In this document: positions 1 through 11,701 of the stretch, one piece after another
Layout: every line of letters starts with the position of its first letter
Numbering within the stretch: position 1 is the first letter of the stretch
From: Sphagnum magellanicum
Lineage: Eukaryota > Streptophyta > Sphagnopsida > Sphagnales > Sphagnaceae
DNA length: 64,000 nucleotides
Reading direction: 5' to 3'
NCBI GenBank assembly: GCA_021904315.1
Contig: CM038918.1
Location: 9,873,349 to 9,937,348 of the forward strand
The notes under the pieces: generated by a model
What the model was told of the DNA's origin: nothing
Database searches by the model: none
The model's input: only the letters and a program-made list of their open reading frames with translations
Made by a program: the position numbers and the translations under genes

Positions 1-354
1 CAAGATCGTAGTCTTGCATTCATGTAAGTGTTATTAGAGACATGTTCACCTCCTTGTTCAAGGATATTGGATTTCACCATTCGCACAAGTTTGTGTTTAA
101 ATCTTCATGGTGAAAATCCTTTAAGGTGTACCACATGGGATGAAAAAGGTTTAGTCTTTACTACAATTTTTTTTTACCATATGTTTTGATCCCCATAAAA
201 AATAATGAGTCAAAAGTTATTAAAATTTTCAAAAGGACTATATCTTAGACCATTACAATTTTGGATTCCGTCATTTTCATCCATAAACGTGTCTTTACAT
301 GGTAAAAAAAGACTGGGTAAAAAAGACAGAAAAGGGTGACATTGTGACAAGATT

Positions 355-1041
355 TTGGTACATTTAAAGAATTTGGACCTTTTAAGTCAATTCAAGTGTC
401 TTAATAATTTAATGTACATTCTTAACTTTTGGTTGCAAAAACTAAAAAAGTTAAAACATGCACCTTTTTGTGATGTAGGATCAACGTTCATTATTTCATG
501 TGAATTAGGCTATCATGTGTTTGGTTTGGTAGGGGACAAAATTTTATATGCTACACATTTGTATGCATTGAAACAAAATGTGGGCACTATGGTGCGTTTT
601 GTGGTTATTCCATCCATGAGCCTACCTCCTTCACACTCATTGGATCCACTTACTCCTAAGGTGGCATGCAAGTTTGGTTTGAACTTCAACAAGCCTTTTT
701 AGTGCGTACGTCTTGTATTTGCAAAAAGAACCATGTTTTAGGATTTTCATTTCATTGTTGGAATATCCTTCAACATAAATATTGCTAACATATTGATTTC
801 TTTGTTGATAGCGATTCAACCAATATGGGCTTGTGTGGACCATCTTGGATCTTACCCCCAAGTCCACCTTCCTGTTGTTTTTTTGCCTAAACAAGTGGAG
901 CAAGAAGCCTTACGTTCCATTATAGAGGTTGCTAGTGAAGATGATGAAGAGTTCTTGGCATCTAGAGATAAAGATTTTAGATTTTGCATGGGTAAGTCCA
1001 TAGAAGCTATTGTTGATGATGAGGAAAAAAGTAGAATTTAA
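355..1041 (+). other. possible decayed coding remnant, family unknown
   Basis: Two open stretches on the + strand (355-702 and about 793-1041) have a protein-like amino-acid mix, unlike the surrounding low-complexity sequence. The second ends in an acidic, hydrophilic segment (for example LRSIIEVASEDDEEFLA). Neither begins with a convincing ATG; the first begins with TTG. I do not recognise the family. It could be an exon-like piece of a host gene or a transposon remnant, or chance. Confidence 0.2.
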
Positions 1042-1719
1042 TAGAAAGTGGTTGTGACAAAAAGAAAAATGAAAAATGAAAAAGCTTAAAAGATAATGAT
1101 TGTGACAAAAAGAAGAATGAGAAAGCTTGGTTGAAAAGCTCAACAATGATGGTGATGAATGACTTAATAAGACAAAATAAACAAAACAACCTAAACCTTA
1201 AACCTAAAGATTATCTAAAGTCAAAGGTGAATATTTGGGCTTTGCAAAACTAATAGTTCCTTAGTACCAAATCCATTAGGGGATCTTAAAGAACAATGGT
1301 TCATAGGTTCTGGATTTAAACTTTGATTTTCAACTTGCAAATGGGTTTAGGTTTACTTCTATTTATCCAAAATTGGAACCACCAGATCTTACCTGTAAAA
1401 CTAGATATCTAACCAACATTGGCATGTACCAAGGTTGGACAATGTTGATTTTTATTTTTTAAAAATTTGAGAACATTGGTTTTAGTTCTCACATGACATT
1501 TAAAAATCAAATTAATTTTCTTTAAAAAAGAGTTTCATAATAGAGAACTAATCAAGGTATGAACTTTTGGAAAAATAAAAATCAATTGATTTTTTAAGTG
1601 TTAGTTCTAACAAATTTGAAGGTCAATCAATTTTCAAAGGCAATTTTCACAAATTAGTTATCAAAAATTCAATTATTTTTAGTAAATATTTTAAAAATTA
1701 TTACAAATTTAATAAAAAA

Positions 1720-2170
1720 TCCAAGCAATAACAAGAGAAGAGTCAAGTAACACAACAAAAGAAGCTAAGCAACAAATAAGAAAAAACAAACAATAACAAG
1801 AAAAATTCAAATAACACAACAAGAGGAACCAAACATGAATAACCAAAAAAAAAAAACCACAAAAAGAAGAATGGACTAGCCATAAGAAAAGTCAAGTAAT
1901 ATAACAAAAAAAACCAACCAACAAAAAAAAAAAAAAAAACCAACAACAAGAGAAATTGAACAACAACACAACAATAATAATCAACCGATAACAAAAAGAA
2001 AAGCTAACCAACAACTAAACAACAACACAAGAAAAAAAACTAGCAACAACACAAGGGAAACAAGCAACAACATTAAATAAAAACCCGAAAAAAAAATTTG
2101 AATAACAATATAACAATAAGAGTTGAACAACAACACAAGACGAGTTAAACAAACCAAAAATAAAACTGTT
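1720..2170. repeat. A/C-rich low-complexity block
   Basis: About 450 bp built from irregular repeats of AACAACACAA and AACAAGA-like words, with T nearly excluded from the + strand for long stretches. The strand asymmetry makes long open frames on the minus strand (rich in F, V and L), which I treat as composition artefacts. Confidence 0.6.
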
Positions 2171-3224
2171 CCACTATAAATAAGAAAAAATTCTTACATT
2201 ATAACTTGTTATTTTTTTTTCCACTACTTTTCACTTTCCAAGATACTTCGACTAAGAATTGAAAATTGTATTTGTTTTAAATGCCTTGTTGTAATATCCT
2301 TCTTTTGAAATTTAAATAAAAGGGCAAGGTCTCAAAGGTCCATTCTCACACAAGTGAAACCTTGTGAATTGAATATCAACTCAAATATCATTGTAGATGA
2401 TATTTGACATGTTTTTTGGGTAAAAATTGATTTCAATTCTTGCTTGGTTCTCATTTCATTTTTGATACTTGCCCAACAATTGGTAGGTTCATTTCAATAT
2501 TGGGAGGGTACATGTTTTCAATTATATACCTTGAGGGTAAAATTAAACAAGGATATGTCATATATAACATATAATAGATCCTAATATTAAAAATCAAATT
2601 TACTTTTGCTTTACTTTAATTTTAGGAAGTTAAATAATAAGGCTATACCTTTCCTAGGTTTTAGGTCGAGGTCTAAATTTTTGAAGGGTGCAATTGTCTT
2701 TACATTAAATTTGTTAAAACTAAAAAAATTTAAATATATATGTTTGGCATAATTTTATTCTAAGGTCATCCCAAACATTTAAAAAAATTCCACATATTAT
2801 ATAGTTATTATCAAAATAAATGGGTAAAATCAAAATGTAAAAATATAAGGTATGTTTCAATGTTGTGCAGGTATGTTGTTTTTATATATCTTTGAGTAAT
2901 TTTATTTTATTTATTTATTTATTATTCAAATTTATTTACCCATTGAGCAAAGGTATAATAATATTCAAAAGTTTCCATTAGGTAAATAAGGCTTTGGGTA
3001 CCCTTGTATCATATACCCTTTTTGGGGTAAAAAAGGGTAAGTATTAAACCCATCCACTCAAAACCCATTATCATTCAGTTGTGTTTGGATGAACCGCATC
3101 CAACCTTGGTAACCTAACTTGTGAACTCTCCACTTAGGTGAACTAACTTGATTTGATCAAAGCATTGACCTAGTTGGTAGACCTTCTCAAGATTTGACTC
3201 ATAGGTATATGCATGCACACACCA

Positions 3225-3400
3225 GTGATTATTATTATTATTATTATTTATTATTTATTATTTATTATTTATTTCAATTTTGTGATGTAGCCAAAGTGGT
3301 GATGATCACAACAAGATTTAGCCAAAAATGGCTACATGCTAAATAAATACAAAAGTAATAAAAAATTAAAACATCCTTTTATATTTTTGGCTACCTATTT
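3225..3400. repeat. dispersed repeat, copy 1 (with ATT/TTTA tract)
   Basis: An ATT/TTTA simple-repeat tract (3230-3272) is followed by about 60 bp starting GTGATGTAGCCAAAGTGGTG and ending in AGCCAAAAATGGCTACAT. The same order of elements occurs in the opposite orientation at 37330-37500. The shared segment contains a short TAGCC/GGCTA inverted repeat. The family may be a short non-autonomous transposon; no terminal repeats or target duplications were identified. Confidence 0.45.
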
Positions 3401-4000
3401 AAAACCATGTATATGAAGATGGCGATTTGTTCTTAATTTTTGGATTGAATTATGCCATTGAAAATCTCAAAAAGGACATGATTTTAGAAAGAAGAAGACT
3501 TATGGAAACTCAAATATTTCACCATGCAAAAATATATAATCTTCAAAAAAAAATGCCTTAAAAGAAACCAAAATCCTTCAAGATATTATAACTCTATAGT
3601 AACTAATCTCAAGTTTCAACAAACAAGCCAAAATATCATGAGTAAAATATCATTTACAAAGAACTAAGTTCATTCCCTATTTTCCAAATTTAATGTTTCT
3701 TTTACATGTTCCAATGAAAAAGGCACATTGACAAATTCTAGGGTTTTCTTTTTCAATTTTTTGATATTAAAAACTTGGAAAATGTTTCCGCCCAAAAAAA
3801 AGGAAAAATTAGGCAAATTTACACTAGATTAAAAAACACATTTATCCAAAAGTTTCCAAATTGTTTTGGTCATAAAAATGACAATTTTTTTTTTTCATAA
3901 AAAAATTAAAAATCATTGTGACAACCCAAAAAATAACCCAATTTACTTTATTATTTCAAGCATGAAAGAAAGAAAAGGGGAAAAAAAAGGGGAAAATTTT

Positions 4001-4013
<13 letters not shown>

Positions 4014-4051
<38 letters not shown>
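4014..4051. repeat. (TA)n microsatellite upstream of the U1A-like gene
   Basis: An uninterrupted TA run of about 38 bp lies about 290 bp before the start codon of the next gene, preceded by an A-rich run. It could affect local promoter structure, and its length is probably polymorphic. Confidence 0.9.
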
Positions 4052-4054
<3 letters not shown>

Positions 4055-4343
4055 AAAGTGAGCATAGTGAACTCGTGTGAATGGGGTAAAGATAAGTCCC
4101 ACGTCAGCAGCTTCATAGCCTTCAGCTGTGCAAGCAGCGTCGTCGAGGGATCCGTAGTGTGAAACGGGAGTGGTTTCGGTCCCCAGTGCCCCCGGATGTT
4201 CCGAGCAACGCAGAGCTCCTCCGGCAGCCTTCCGAAGAAGAAGAGGAAAGCCAACGGCGAGGGGCCTCGCGCGCGCGATCCTTTCCTCCTCTCCCAAATT
4301 TTCTCTTCAAGAAGCTGGAAAGGAGCGCTCAGTAGATGCAAAG

Positions 4344-7300
4344 ATGATGCAAGCAGATACGCCACCGAACCAGACCATCTACATCAACAATCTCAATGAA
4401 AAAGTCAAGAAAGAAGGTGCTCTCCTCATCCCTCCACACTTTCTTCTTCTTCTTCTTCTTTCCGCTTCCTTTCGCCATCAACCTTCCTGTCTGACCTAGT
4501 TGTTCTCCGTGTGAATTTCTGCTTGTGCATCTTGTTTTCTCGGATTGCTGCTTGGCCTGGACCTTTCTCTGTATCTGTTCTTTTTCTTCTTCTTCTTCTT
4601 CTTCTTCTGCATGTGTGCATTGCCTGATCGTTTGCCCTTATTACTAGGTTTAGAATGTGGACTGCATTGCCTGATTTTTTGCCCTTATTATTCCTAGGCT
4701 TAGGATGTGGACTGCATTGCCTGATTGTTTGCCCTTATTATTCCTAGGCTTAGGATGTGGACTGCATTGCCTGATTGTTTGCCCTTATTATTCCTAGGTT
4801 TAGGCTGTGGACTGCAGTTCCAAAATTGCTGCAGTTTTCTTCTAATTTCATCATCAGGGTATAGAAATTACGGCACCTAGTTTTGATGTTTGTGTATTGT
4901 CACTAACGTCATGCTTGCAATGTGCGAGAGGACTTTGATTCTTTAAGGAGTCTGTTGTTTTCTACAAGATGTTTAGTCCTTTATCGTCTGGGAACCAGGG
5001 GCAGAAGGAGAGTTTTATGTGGGATGAAATTGCAGCAGGAATGCTGCAAATGTTGGCTGTCCTGTTGTACCAGCAGCTTAGACATGCATGGAACTAAGAC
5101 TGGCTTAAATGATTATGATGCATGGTGGTCAGGGGGCTGACTTGATCTGCATTTGCAATCTTCTGTTTAGGGAAATAGGCATAAGGAACCTGGTAAAAGA
5201 CTTTGCAAGCATGGTCAGAAAACTGGAGGGTTTTAGGGTTTATCTGAAATCAGCTCAAAGCTCCACTACCTGCACATTGGAGCTGCCTTCTGGCACACTT
5301 AAAATTCCCTAGTAACACTTTCTGTTGTAGTTTTAAGTTATCAAAAAGCAAGTTTGATGTGTGCTTTGTAAATCTACAAAGTTTATTCTAGTTCAGATGA
5401 TTTTGATCAATTGATTTTGTTTTGGGAACTACTTGACAGGAGTTTACACATTCTACTCTTCTTCTTTGTGTTGCAAGCTTTTTTTTTTAAGGGTATATCA
5501 ATCATGCAGGAGGTGTGAACCACTTCCCTGTACATAGACCTCTCTATGGCTTTGGCTTAAATGTTAGTTTTGCAGGGATGAGCTAGAATGAAATGAATCT
5601 TACCTCCAGACACTTTTGGGAGCTTGAATGGGGATATCACATCATTACGGAGCTTTTCTGTTGCTTCTGCAGATGCAACAGAAACTCTGGACACAGATTT
5701 TTGTATACTTGTTTGCTGAAAATTTTGGGCAGATTGTGTTCCTTATCTACACTGAGTGTCAGGTGCTGATGAAGCCAGTGGGGAGTAATGGCAGCAAGGC
5801 AGTCCGATTCATGATGAAGGTGATGGTCTGATATACATTGTGAGTGATGCTCACAATGTTACGACCAGACTCATTTTTATCATGTTCATTTGGTTTTGCT
5901 AGAACTGATGTGACAGGTGACCTTCACAGTGTTATTGTTGAGTTTTCTCTGCAATCTCATAGATATTGGGTTTCACTTTGACCTTGGAAATACAAATGCC
6001 ATGAAGACCATAGTAGACATCCTTTGTTGCTGATACTATATTAATGGGATTTTGCTTTGTTGTCAGCAGAGCTCAAGAAATCACTCTATGCAGTGTTTTC
6101 TCAGTTTGGGAAAATTTTGGATATTGTTGCCTGCAAGACTTTGAAGCTTCGGGGGCAGGCTTGGGTGGTGTTTGATGATGTCACTGCAGCAACAAATGCG
6201 CTTCGTCAGATGCAGGGTTTTCCTTTTTATGACAAGCCTATGGTTAGTGCTTTTGTCCATTTTTCTTTGAATCCACTCTGTGTTCTTGATGCCTTGTTTT
6301 TCTCTCTGCAGTTCCTGTTTAACCAGTTATTTCTTGAATAAGATGTCTCTATTGGACACTGGGGTTTAATCAGATGTAAAATTGACACTGTAAATTGTTT
6401 GAGATTTATTGCAGAGAATTCAATATGCCAAGACAATATCAGATGCAATAACCAAGGCAGATGGGACTTATGTTCCTAAAGAGAAGAGGAAAAAGCAAGA
6501 GGAGAAGGGTAAGAAACTTCATAGACCCACAAAACTTACAAATGTTGCCCTCCTCTTTGTTGCCAAGCTGCATTATCAGCCTCACTTTTATTCTTGTCTT
6601 TCTGGCTTCAGAGCTTTGTGCTGTATGATATTTGTTGACACATTTGAAGGCTGGTGGCAATGGAATGTGTGTTTTTTCCAGCTGAGAGGAAGCGGAGGGA
6701 GCAACAAGCAGATCTGGCTGCAGCACCTATGGCCACAGCCTATCCACCACCATATGGTGTACCTCCTCCTGTGAGTACTACTCCTTGGTTCCTTTGGGAT
6801 GGATGTTTTCTTTGTGCTTTGTGCTTGTATTCTTCATCCAACTGGATGTTCTGTCAGCAGTGAGTGACAAAGTGCTTTGGGACCACCTGCTATCATACTT
6901 AGTTGCAGCCACTGATAATGGTACCACCTAATTGACCCTAACATTTAGTTCCAGGCTTCTCCTTTCTTCAACATGCACATATGCCAAAACCAGGTTGTGA
7001 ATAGCTTCCTTTCCACAGAGATAGTTCTTACTTTTGTCTCTTCCATGTCATTGCATTACTAATGTTTATGGACACTCTCAGCCAGAGACTGGAGATGTCA
7101 ACATGATCCATGTGCCTAATGTTGAGTCCAGTATTTCAGACTATGTCAAATTTATAGTTTTATGCAGAAAGTTTTGTAGGGTCTTCAGGCTTTTGGCTCC
7201 AAGGAGCTCAAATGGTGACTTTAATTATTATTCCAAAAACCAGAGCTCACCCATAAACCAAACCAGAGGATTACTTAACAAAGAAAGATTTATCTTGTGA

Positions 7301-8373
7301 GTTTTAGCATTTCAAATCTTCAAATAATCTGTCGGACTTTATTCCAGGTGGGTAGGTTGCTTTGCTCTCAAATTCATACATTTCACAAATCTTTCAGTGT
7401 TTACTCTCTTGTCTCCATCACCTAGCTTCTTTTCTTCCCTGTAGTGTTCCCGTTACTTCTTGGTTTCTCTATTTGTGTTTCAATTGTCCTAGCTGGCATT
7501 ATGGCTGAGTCTTCTGATCATTCTGCACTCGTGACACAGGTTTGGTGTGGTGAGTGATTTTTGACTGTGTTCCTGTTTTGTATAATGAAGGACTGACAAA
7601 GTCAGTGGGGCATGTTACGGTATTTAGTCAGTACCATACATGTTGCTGTAGATAGTCATGTGAGAAACTATTCTTCACATTACTTTTCAGTTCTCTTTTC
7701 TTATTTTTTCTTGTCTCTTCCTTCCATAGTCTGTTCTAATGGTCTCCTGACACTTGGTCTGAGAAATCTCTAACCTTGTTGTGAGGTAAGCTCATGCTTT
7801 TTTCTATTGGGCTTGACTCAAAATGTATGTATGAAGAGTCCTCAATAGTTATGAAGATATGACATGGCAACATAGCTGGGATGTAAGTTGTAGTATTGCA
7901 GCCAGAACTGTTGACTGCAAGTATCATCAAAGATTCATCATTTGTTCTACCTATGTGTGGACTGATGATTTTTGCTTCTGCAAGGTTTGACACAGAGCAC
8001 TCCCATATCTTCTATGATCTACACATGTTATGTCAAGAAATGTAGAGCATGGATGATGAACTTAAAGGTTGTAATGACCATACAGGCTCAGCAACAATAC
8101 CAGGTACCTAGGCCTATGGTACCAGAGGTGCCAGCCCCACCCAACAGTCTGCTGTTTGTGCAAAACTTGCCACGTGAAGCTACGAGCTTGGAAATCCAGA
8201 TGTTGTTCCAGCAATTCCCAGGCTTCAAGGAGGTCCGCATGATTGAGGCAAAACCCGGGATTGCATTCGTGGAGTTTGGAGATGAAATGCAAGCAACAGT
8301 TGCCCTTTCAGCTCTCCAAAACTTCAAGATCACACCTAGCCATACCATGCTGGTTTCATATGCAAAGAAGTAG
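4344..8373 (+). CDS. U1A/U2B''-type spliceosomal RNA-binding protein
   Basis: Five exons join in frame: 4344-4416, 6070-6242, 6415-6508, 6682-6770 and 8086-8373, giving 238 residues; all introns are GT-AG. RRM1 (about residues 10-88) has RNP2 IYINNL and RNP1 RGQAWVVF. A charged linker ([16 protein letters not shown]) and a Pro/Ala/Gln-rich segment lead to RRM2 (about 163-238) with LLFVQNL and KPGIAFVEF. This is the layout of U1A and U2B'', which bind hairpins of U1 and U2 snRNA in the nucleus during splicing. RRM1 contains [10 protein letters not shown], typical of U2B'', while the linker end and RRM2 (VPAPPN, EFGDEMQ) look more like U1A, so the paralogue cannot be assigned and it may do both jobs. 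The ATG used is the first in frame before RRM1; a second Met follows directly. Its 3' end converges on the M32 peptidase gene. Confidence 0.93.
4616..4814 (+). repeat. 50-bp minisatellite in intron 1 of the U1A-like gene
   Basis: Four tandem copies of a unit of about 50 bp beginning TGCATTGCCTGATTG and ending TTAGGATGTGGAC. The first copy is a few bases shorter. The copies differ at only a few positions, so the array is recent. It lies within intron 1 and follows CTT-rich stretches at 4441-4462 and 4578-4608. Confidence 0.9.
5645..5985 (+). repeat. dispersed repeat family A, copy 1 (intronic)
   Basis: About 340 bp in intron 1 matches 12765-13080 in the same order and orientation. Shared anchors include CTGATGAAG(C/T)CAGTGGGG followed by GAGTAATGGCAGC, then TTTGGTT(G/T) with AACTGA, then TTTTTCTCTGCAATC-like text. 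The copies are diverged and carry indels, so the duplication is old. No family is recognised. Confidence 0.55.
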
Positions 8374-9240
8374 AAGCAAATCAGAAAGCAGATAACTTCT
8401 CCCCCCTTACATGGTTTGTCAGCATTGTAAGTCTAGATCTACCATGCTTGGGGAAGGTCTTCAAGAGTCCCAGTGTAGTTCTTCAAGAGTGCTTTAGCAA
8501 CGAAACAAAATCTTTACTCAGTGGTGGCGGACCATTGATGGCATGACACTGCCTAGAAGCAATGCAGTAGTTTAGTTCTTTTTGTATTTTGCTCTGAATG
8601 GATGCCCAACTATGAAAAAAGTTTAGACTCAGGCAGGCATTGTGGTTAATTCATGAGGAGGGAGATGAGGGATAGGGCATATGACACAGCTGACAAAGTT
8701 CTGATGTGAAATTCCTGGTGATTGCTGTCTTGCATTTTGGGAGCAGTTATTTAACCTCCACCAATTTGGTGATATGAGATTTGGAGAGGAAAACAATCTC
8801 CTTTGTGGAATTACATCTATCTTGACCTGTCGTCTTTCCACAGGTCAATCTCTTTTTTCCTTTGCCCTCCTCACCTCAGCATACTTTTTCCTTTGTCTCC
8901 ATGATGCACTCATGGAGACAAGCTCTCTCCAGTCTTCTACAAGAGGGATTGGATTCCAATCCAGGCTGTAATAAGCTCAGGGTGTAAAAATGTTATCAAA
9001 TGAATTCCAGATTGGGAACAGAATGAGAGCTTTTTACTTGTTTCATTTGCACAAATTCAACAGAGAGCTTTCACAATTTGCAGATATTGAACAAGTGCAT
9101 CATTGTTGGTTGCACATTGTTGTTGGATTGAGAAAATCTCAAGCTTTGCTTGAGAGAGATTGACATTCAGAAAAGCTCAAAATTATTGAGATTGGATCAA
9201 GAAATTCTTGTACCTATGTTTCTAAGAAATGCCAACAGCT
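8374..9240. other. convergent 3' flanks
   Basis: This is the space between the stop codons of the U1A-like gene (+) and the M32 peptidase gene (-). It should contain both 3' untranslated regions and polyadenylation sites. No further gene, repeat or RNA gene was recognised. Confidence 0.6.
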
Positions 9241-11199
9241 TCAACTTCCAATGGCGACAGCGTCCACTTCTGCACTTGACAGATTGTACAGAGCTCCATA
9301 CTTATTTGACAGATAGTTGAGGAAGCATGAAGCATCGAGCTTGCTGCCTGTGACTTTCTCAACAAGCTCATCTGCAGTCTCATACAATGAACCAACAGTA
9401 TGAATCTTCTCACGTAACCATTCTCGCAGTGGTTTGAATTTGCCTTCCTTGATACATTTGCGAAGCTCAGGAATCTCCTTCTCAGCTGCCTGGAAGAGCA
9501 TGGCTGCATAAACAGCTCCCAATGTGTAAGTCGGGAAGTAGCCGAACAGTCCAATCCCCCAGTGAATGTCTTGCAAGCATCCTTCGGCGTCATTTTGAGG
9601 TACAATTCCCAGGTACTCTTCCATCTTCTGGTTCCAAACTGCAGGTACATCTGCGACTTGGAGCGATCCATGGAGCAATCCTTTCTCAATTTCATATCGC
9701 AGAAGAATGTGTAGGGGGTAAGAGACTTCATCTGCTGAAACTCTGATGAAAGAAGGCTTGATTTCATTGATAACTTTGTGGAATTCTGTGAACTCACTGT
9801 GTGGCAAGGACGAGAAACTCCTGAGTATGATCGGCCAATAATGCTCCCAGTACTCTGCACTCATCCCTACTTGTTTCTCCCACAAGAGTGACTGGCTTTC
9901 ATGCATACCCATTCCTGGTGGCCTTGAAACTGGTAATCCTTCCTTGCAAGCTTGTGCATTGCGTCCTTGCTCATACAATCCATGTCCTGTTTCATGTAGT
10001 GTGGCGAGGATGCCAGAAGAGAGCTCTGTCTCACTGAATCTGGAAGTGATTCTGACATCAGAAGGAGACATGATGTTGATAGTCATGGGGTGTACAGACT
10101 CATCAAATCTGCCACTGTTGAACTCGAATCCGAGCTCCTCTGAGAATCTTCTGGCCAGTCGCTTCTGTGTTTCTAAAGAGAAGGTGCCACTGAAGAGGTC
10201 CTTGGATTGTAGGAATTGGCGATTGGGTCCTTGTCTTGTCTTGTGAATCTGTCTTACCAGGCTGATGAGTGGGGTTTTGATGGAAGCAAAGAAGGGATCC
10301 AATCGCTTGGTTGAAGCTCCTCTCTCAAATTTGTCCAGACAGAAATCATAGACATCACTTATGGGTTCCACTGCTGCTGCTTCTTGTTTGATGATGTCAA
10401 TCCATTCCTGAAGCACAGGAGCAAAGAGACTGAAATCCTTTTCTTTCCTTGCTTTCTGCCAGGTATTCACTCCAGTGGCTTCTAGCTTTGCTGCTCGTGC
10501 AGCCAGCTCTACTGGTTTCTTCCGCGTCCTGTTGTAATCCCGAGCTGCTTCTCGCACGGACGCAATCTCCAGCTGCGAGAATCCCAATTCCCTCAGCTTC
10601 TCAAATTCCGCCATCAGCGTTTGCAGGTATGCTCCCAGCTCCTCACCCGTCTGATGCGCATGTACCACCCGCGCAATCACCGCTTGCTGCTCTCCTCTGG
10701 CCGTTACTCCATTCACTGGCATGTACACTTGCTGGTCCCATGTGAGCAGACTCTGCACACCCTGAAGCGCACTAATCTCCTTCAGCTTCACTTTCAGATT
10801 CTCGAAAACTTCCCTCAGATCTCCACCTCTACCATCATACCCTTCACCAGCAGCAACAGCAGCAGCAGCAGCCCCTTCCGCTCCTCCTCCTGCACCCATC
10901 CCTAATCCTGCCGCTCGACAACCACCAACACCCACCCTGGAACCCAAAGCTTTCGTGCACCTAAATCTCCGGAAACAAGGAATGGGTCGTTGCCAAAACC
11001 CGCCAATTCTTCTTCCCAAGGAACCAGACCCACTACTGGAGACTCGACAAGAGACAGAAGAAAGATAGGAAGAGGAGATGGGTCGGAGATGTAGGAGCGG
11101 TGCAGGAACCACGGAGGAGGAGGAACAACAAAGAGAAAACGATGGCGGCGCGCAGGAACCACCACCAGCAAACTGCTGTAACAACACTACTACTGCCAT
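9241..11199 (-). CDS. M32 family metallocarboxypeptidase (carboxypeptidase Taq type), probably organelle-targeted
   Basis: An uninterrupted frame encodes 652 residues. The start used is the first ATG (11197-11199); the frame stays open further upstream but has no earlier ATG. M32 enzymes remove C-terminal amino acids from peptides using one metal ion. The HEXXH zinc motif is HETGH (402-406), followed by LYEQGRN; the third ligand region is MHESQS (432-437), and then come DEVSYPLH (490-497) and DIHWGIGLFGYFPTYTLG, all standard M32 blocks. The first 120 or so residues are rich in Ser, Ala, Gly and Arg with almost no acidic residues, which suggests a plastid or mitochondrial transit peptide that bacterial relatives (about 500 aa) lack. 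The catalytic part looks complete. The lack of introns is unusual beside its multi-exon neighbours and could reflect retroposition or a bacterial origin. Confidence 0.95.
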   Translation of the reverse strand: MAVVVLLQQFAGGGSCAPPSFSLCCSSSSVVPAPLLHLRPISSSYLSSVSCRVSSSGSGSLGRRIGGFWQRPIPCFRRFRCTKALGSRVGVGGCRAAGLGMGAGGGAEGAAAAAVAAGEGYDGRGGDLREVFENLKVKLKEISALQGVQSLLTWDQQVYMPVNGVTARGEQQAVIARVVHAHQTGEELGAYLQTLMAEFEKLRELGFSQLEIASVREAARDYNRTRKKPVELAARAAKLEATGVNTWQKARKEKDFSLFAPVLQEWIDIIKQEAAAVEPISDVYDFCLDKFERGASTKRLDPFFASIKTPLISLVRQIHKTRQGPNRQFLQSKDLFSGTFSLETQKRLARRFSEELGFEFNSGRFDESVHPMTINIMSPSDVRITSRFSETELSSGILATLHETGHGLYEQGRNAQACKEGLPVSRPPGMGMHESQSLLWEKQVGMSAEYWEHYWPIILRSFSSLPHSEFTEFHKVINEIKPSFIRVSADEVSYPLHILLRYEIEKGLLHGSLQVADVPAVWNQKMEEYLGIVPQNDAEGCLQDIHWGIGLFGYFPTYTLGAVYAAMLFQAAEKEIPELRKCIKEGKFKPLREWLREKIHTVGSLYETADELVEKVTGSKLDASCFLNYLSNKYGALYNLSSAEVDAVAIGS

Positions 11200-11701
11200 G
11201 GCCAACAATAGCGAAACAGTAGTGAGTTTGCTGCGACGCAAGAGATGAATCCCTCGCGACTCAAACCCAAAGCTGCTTCCGAAAACTTCGACAGATCACG
11301 TACGTCTTCTTCTTTCTTCCCCTACGACCTTTTCATTCCTTCTTCGCACGTAGGTCCTAACCATGTTTTGCAGCGAAAGTAGTGCTACTCTTTCTCCTTC
11401 ACCCATTCAAGCTTTGATGCTGTGGATGCTGTGCAAGCAAGCAGCTCAAGTTGCTGCATACAGCTCTCGCATTTTTCTCTCGCAACTTGTGCAGATTGTG
11501 AAGATGTAATGTGTGTGCATTTGATGGGCGTGTGAATCTTCCGTATGTGATGATCTGTTCAATCCTTATCTTTCAGCAAGAGGTTGTTGCACACAGAAGT
11601 TCTCTCTTCCAGCTTCCTCATGGATCAAGGATGATGATGTGAACGTCTGAAACTCTGCATTAGGTTTGTTTGCTGTATTTTCCTGCAATATTTGCCGGTT
11701 A

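Larger units (their letters stand above)
1..4343. other. AT-rich intergenic region upstream of the U1A-like gene
   Basis: No gene could be supported here. The stretch is AT-rich with many homopolymer runs and only short open frames. It contains a possible decayed coding remnant (355-1041), an A/C-rich low-complexity block (1720-2170), an ATT/TTTA simple-repeat patch followed by one copy of a dispersed repeat (3225-3400), and a TA microsatellite (4014-4051). From about 4060 the composition becomes GC-richer, as expected for the promoter and 5' leader of the next gene. No start site for transcription can be fixed from sequence alone. Confidence 0.6.

Noticed and set aside
3943-4365. Minus-strand frame of 140 codons upstream of the U1A-like gene
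   Set aside because: It overlaps the leader and first exon of that gene on the other strand and ends in the TA microsatellite (Tyr-Ile repeats).
9241-11199. Bacterial contamination as the source of the M32 gene
   Set aside because: It lies between intron-containing plant genes, has an added targeting-like N-terminus, and its flanks match the rest of the window.
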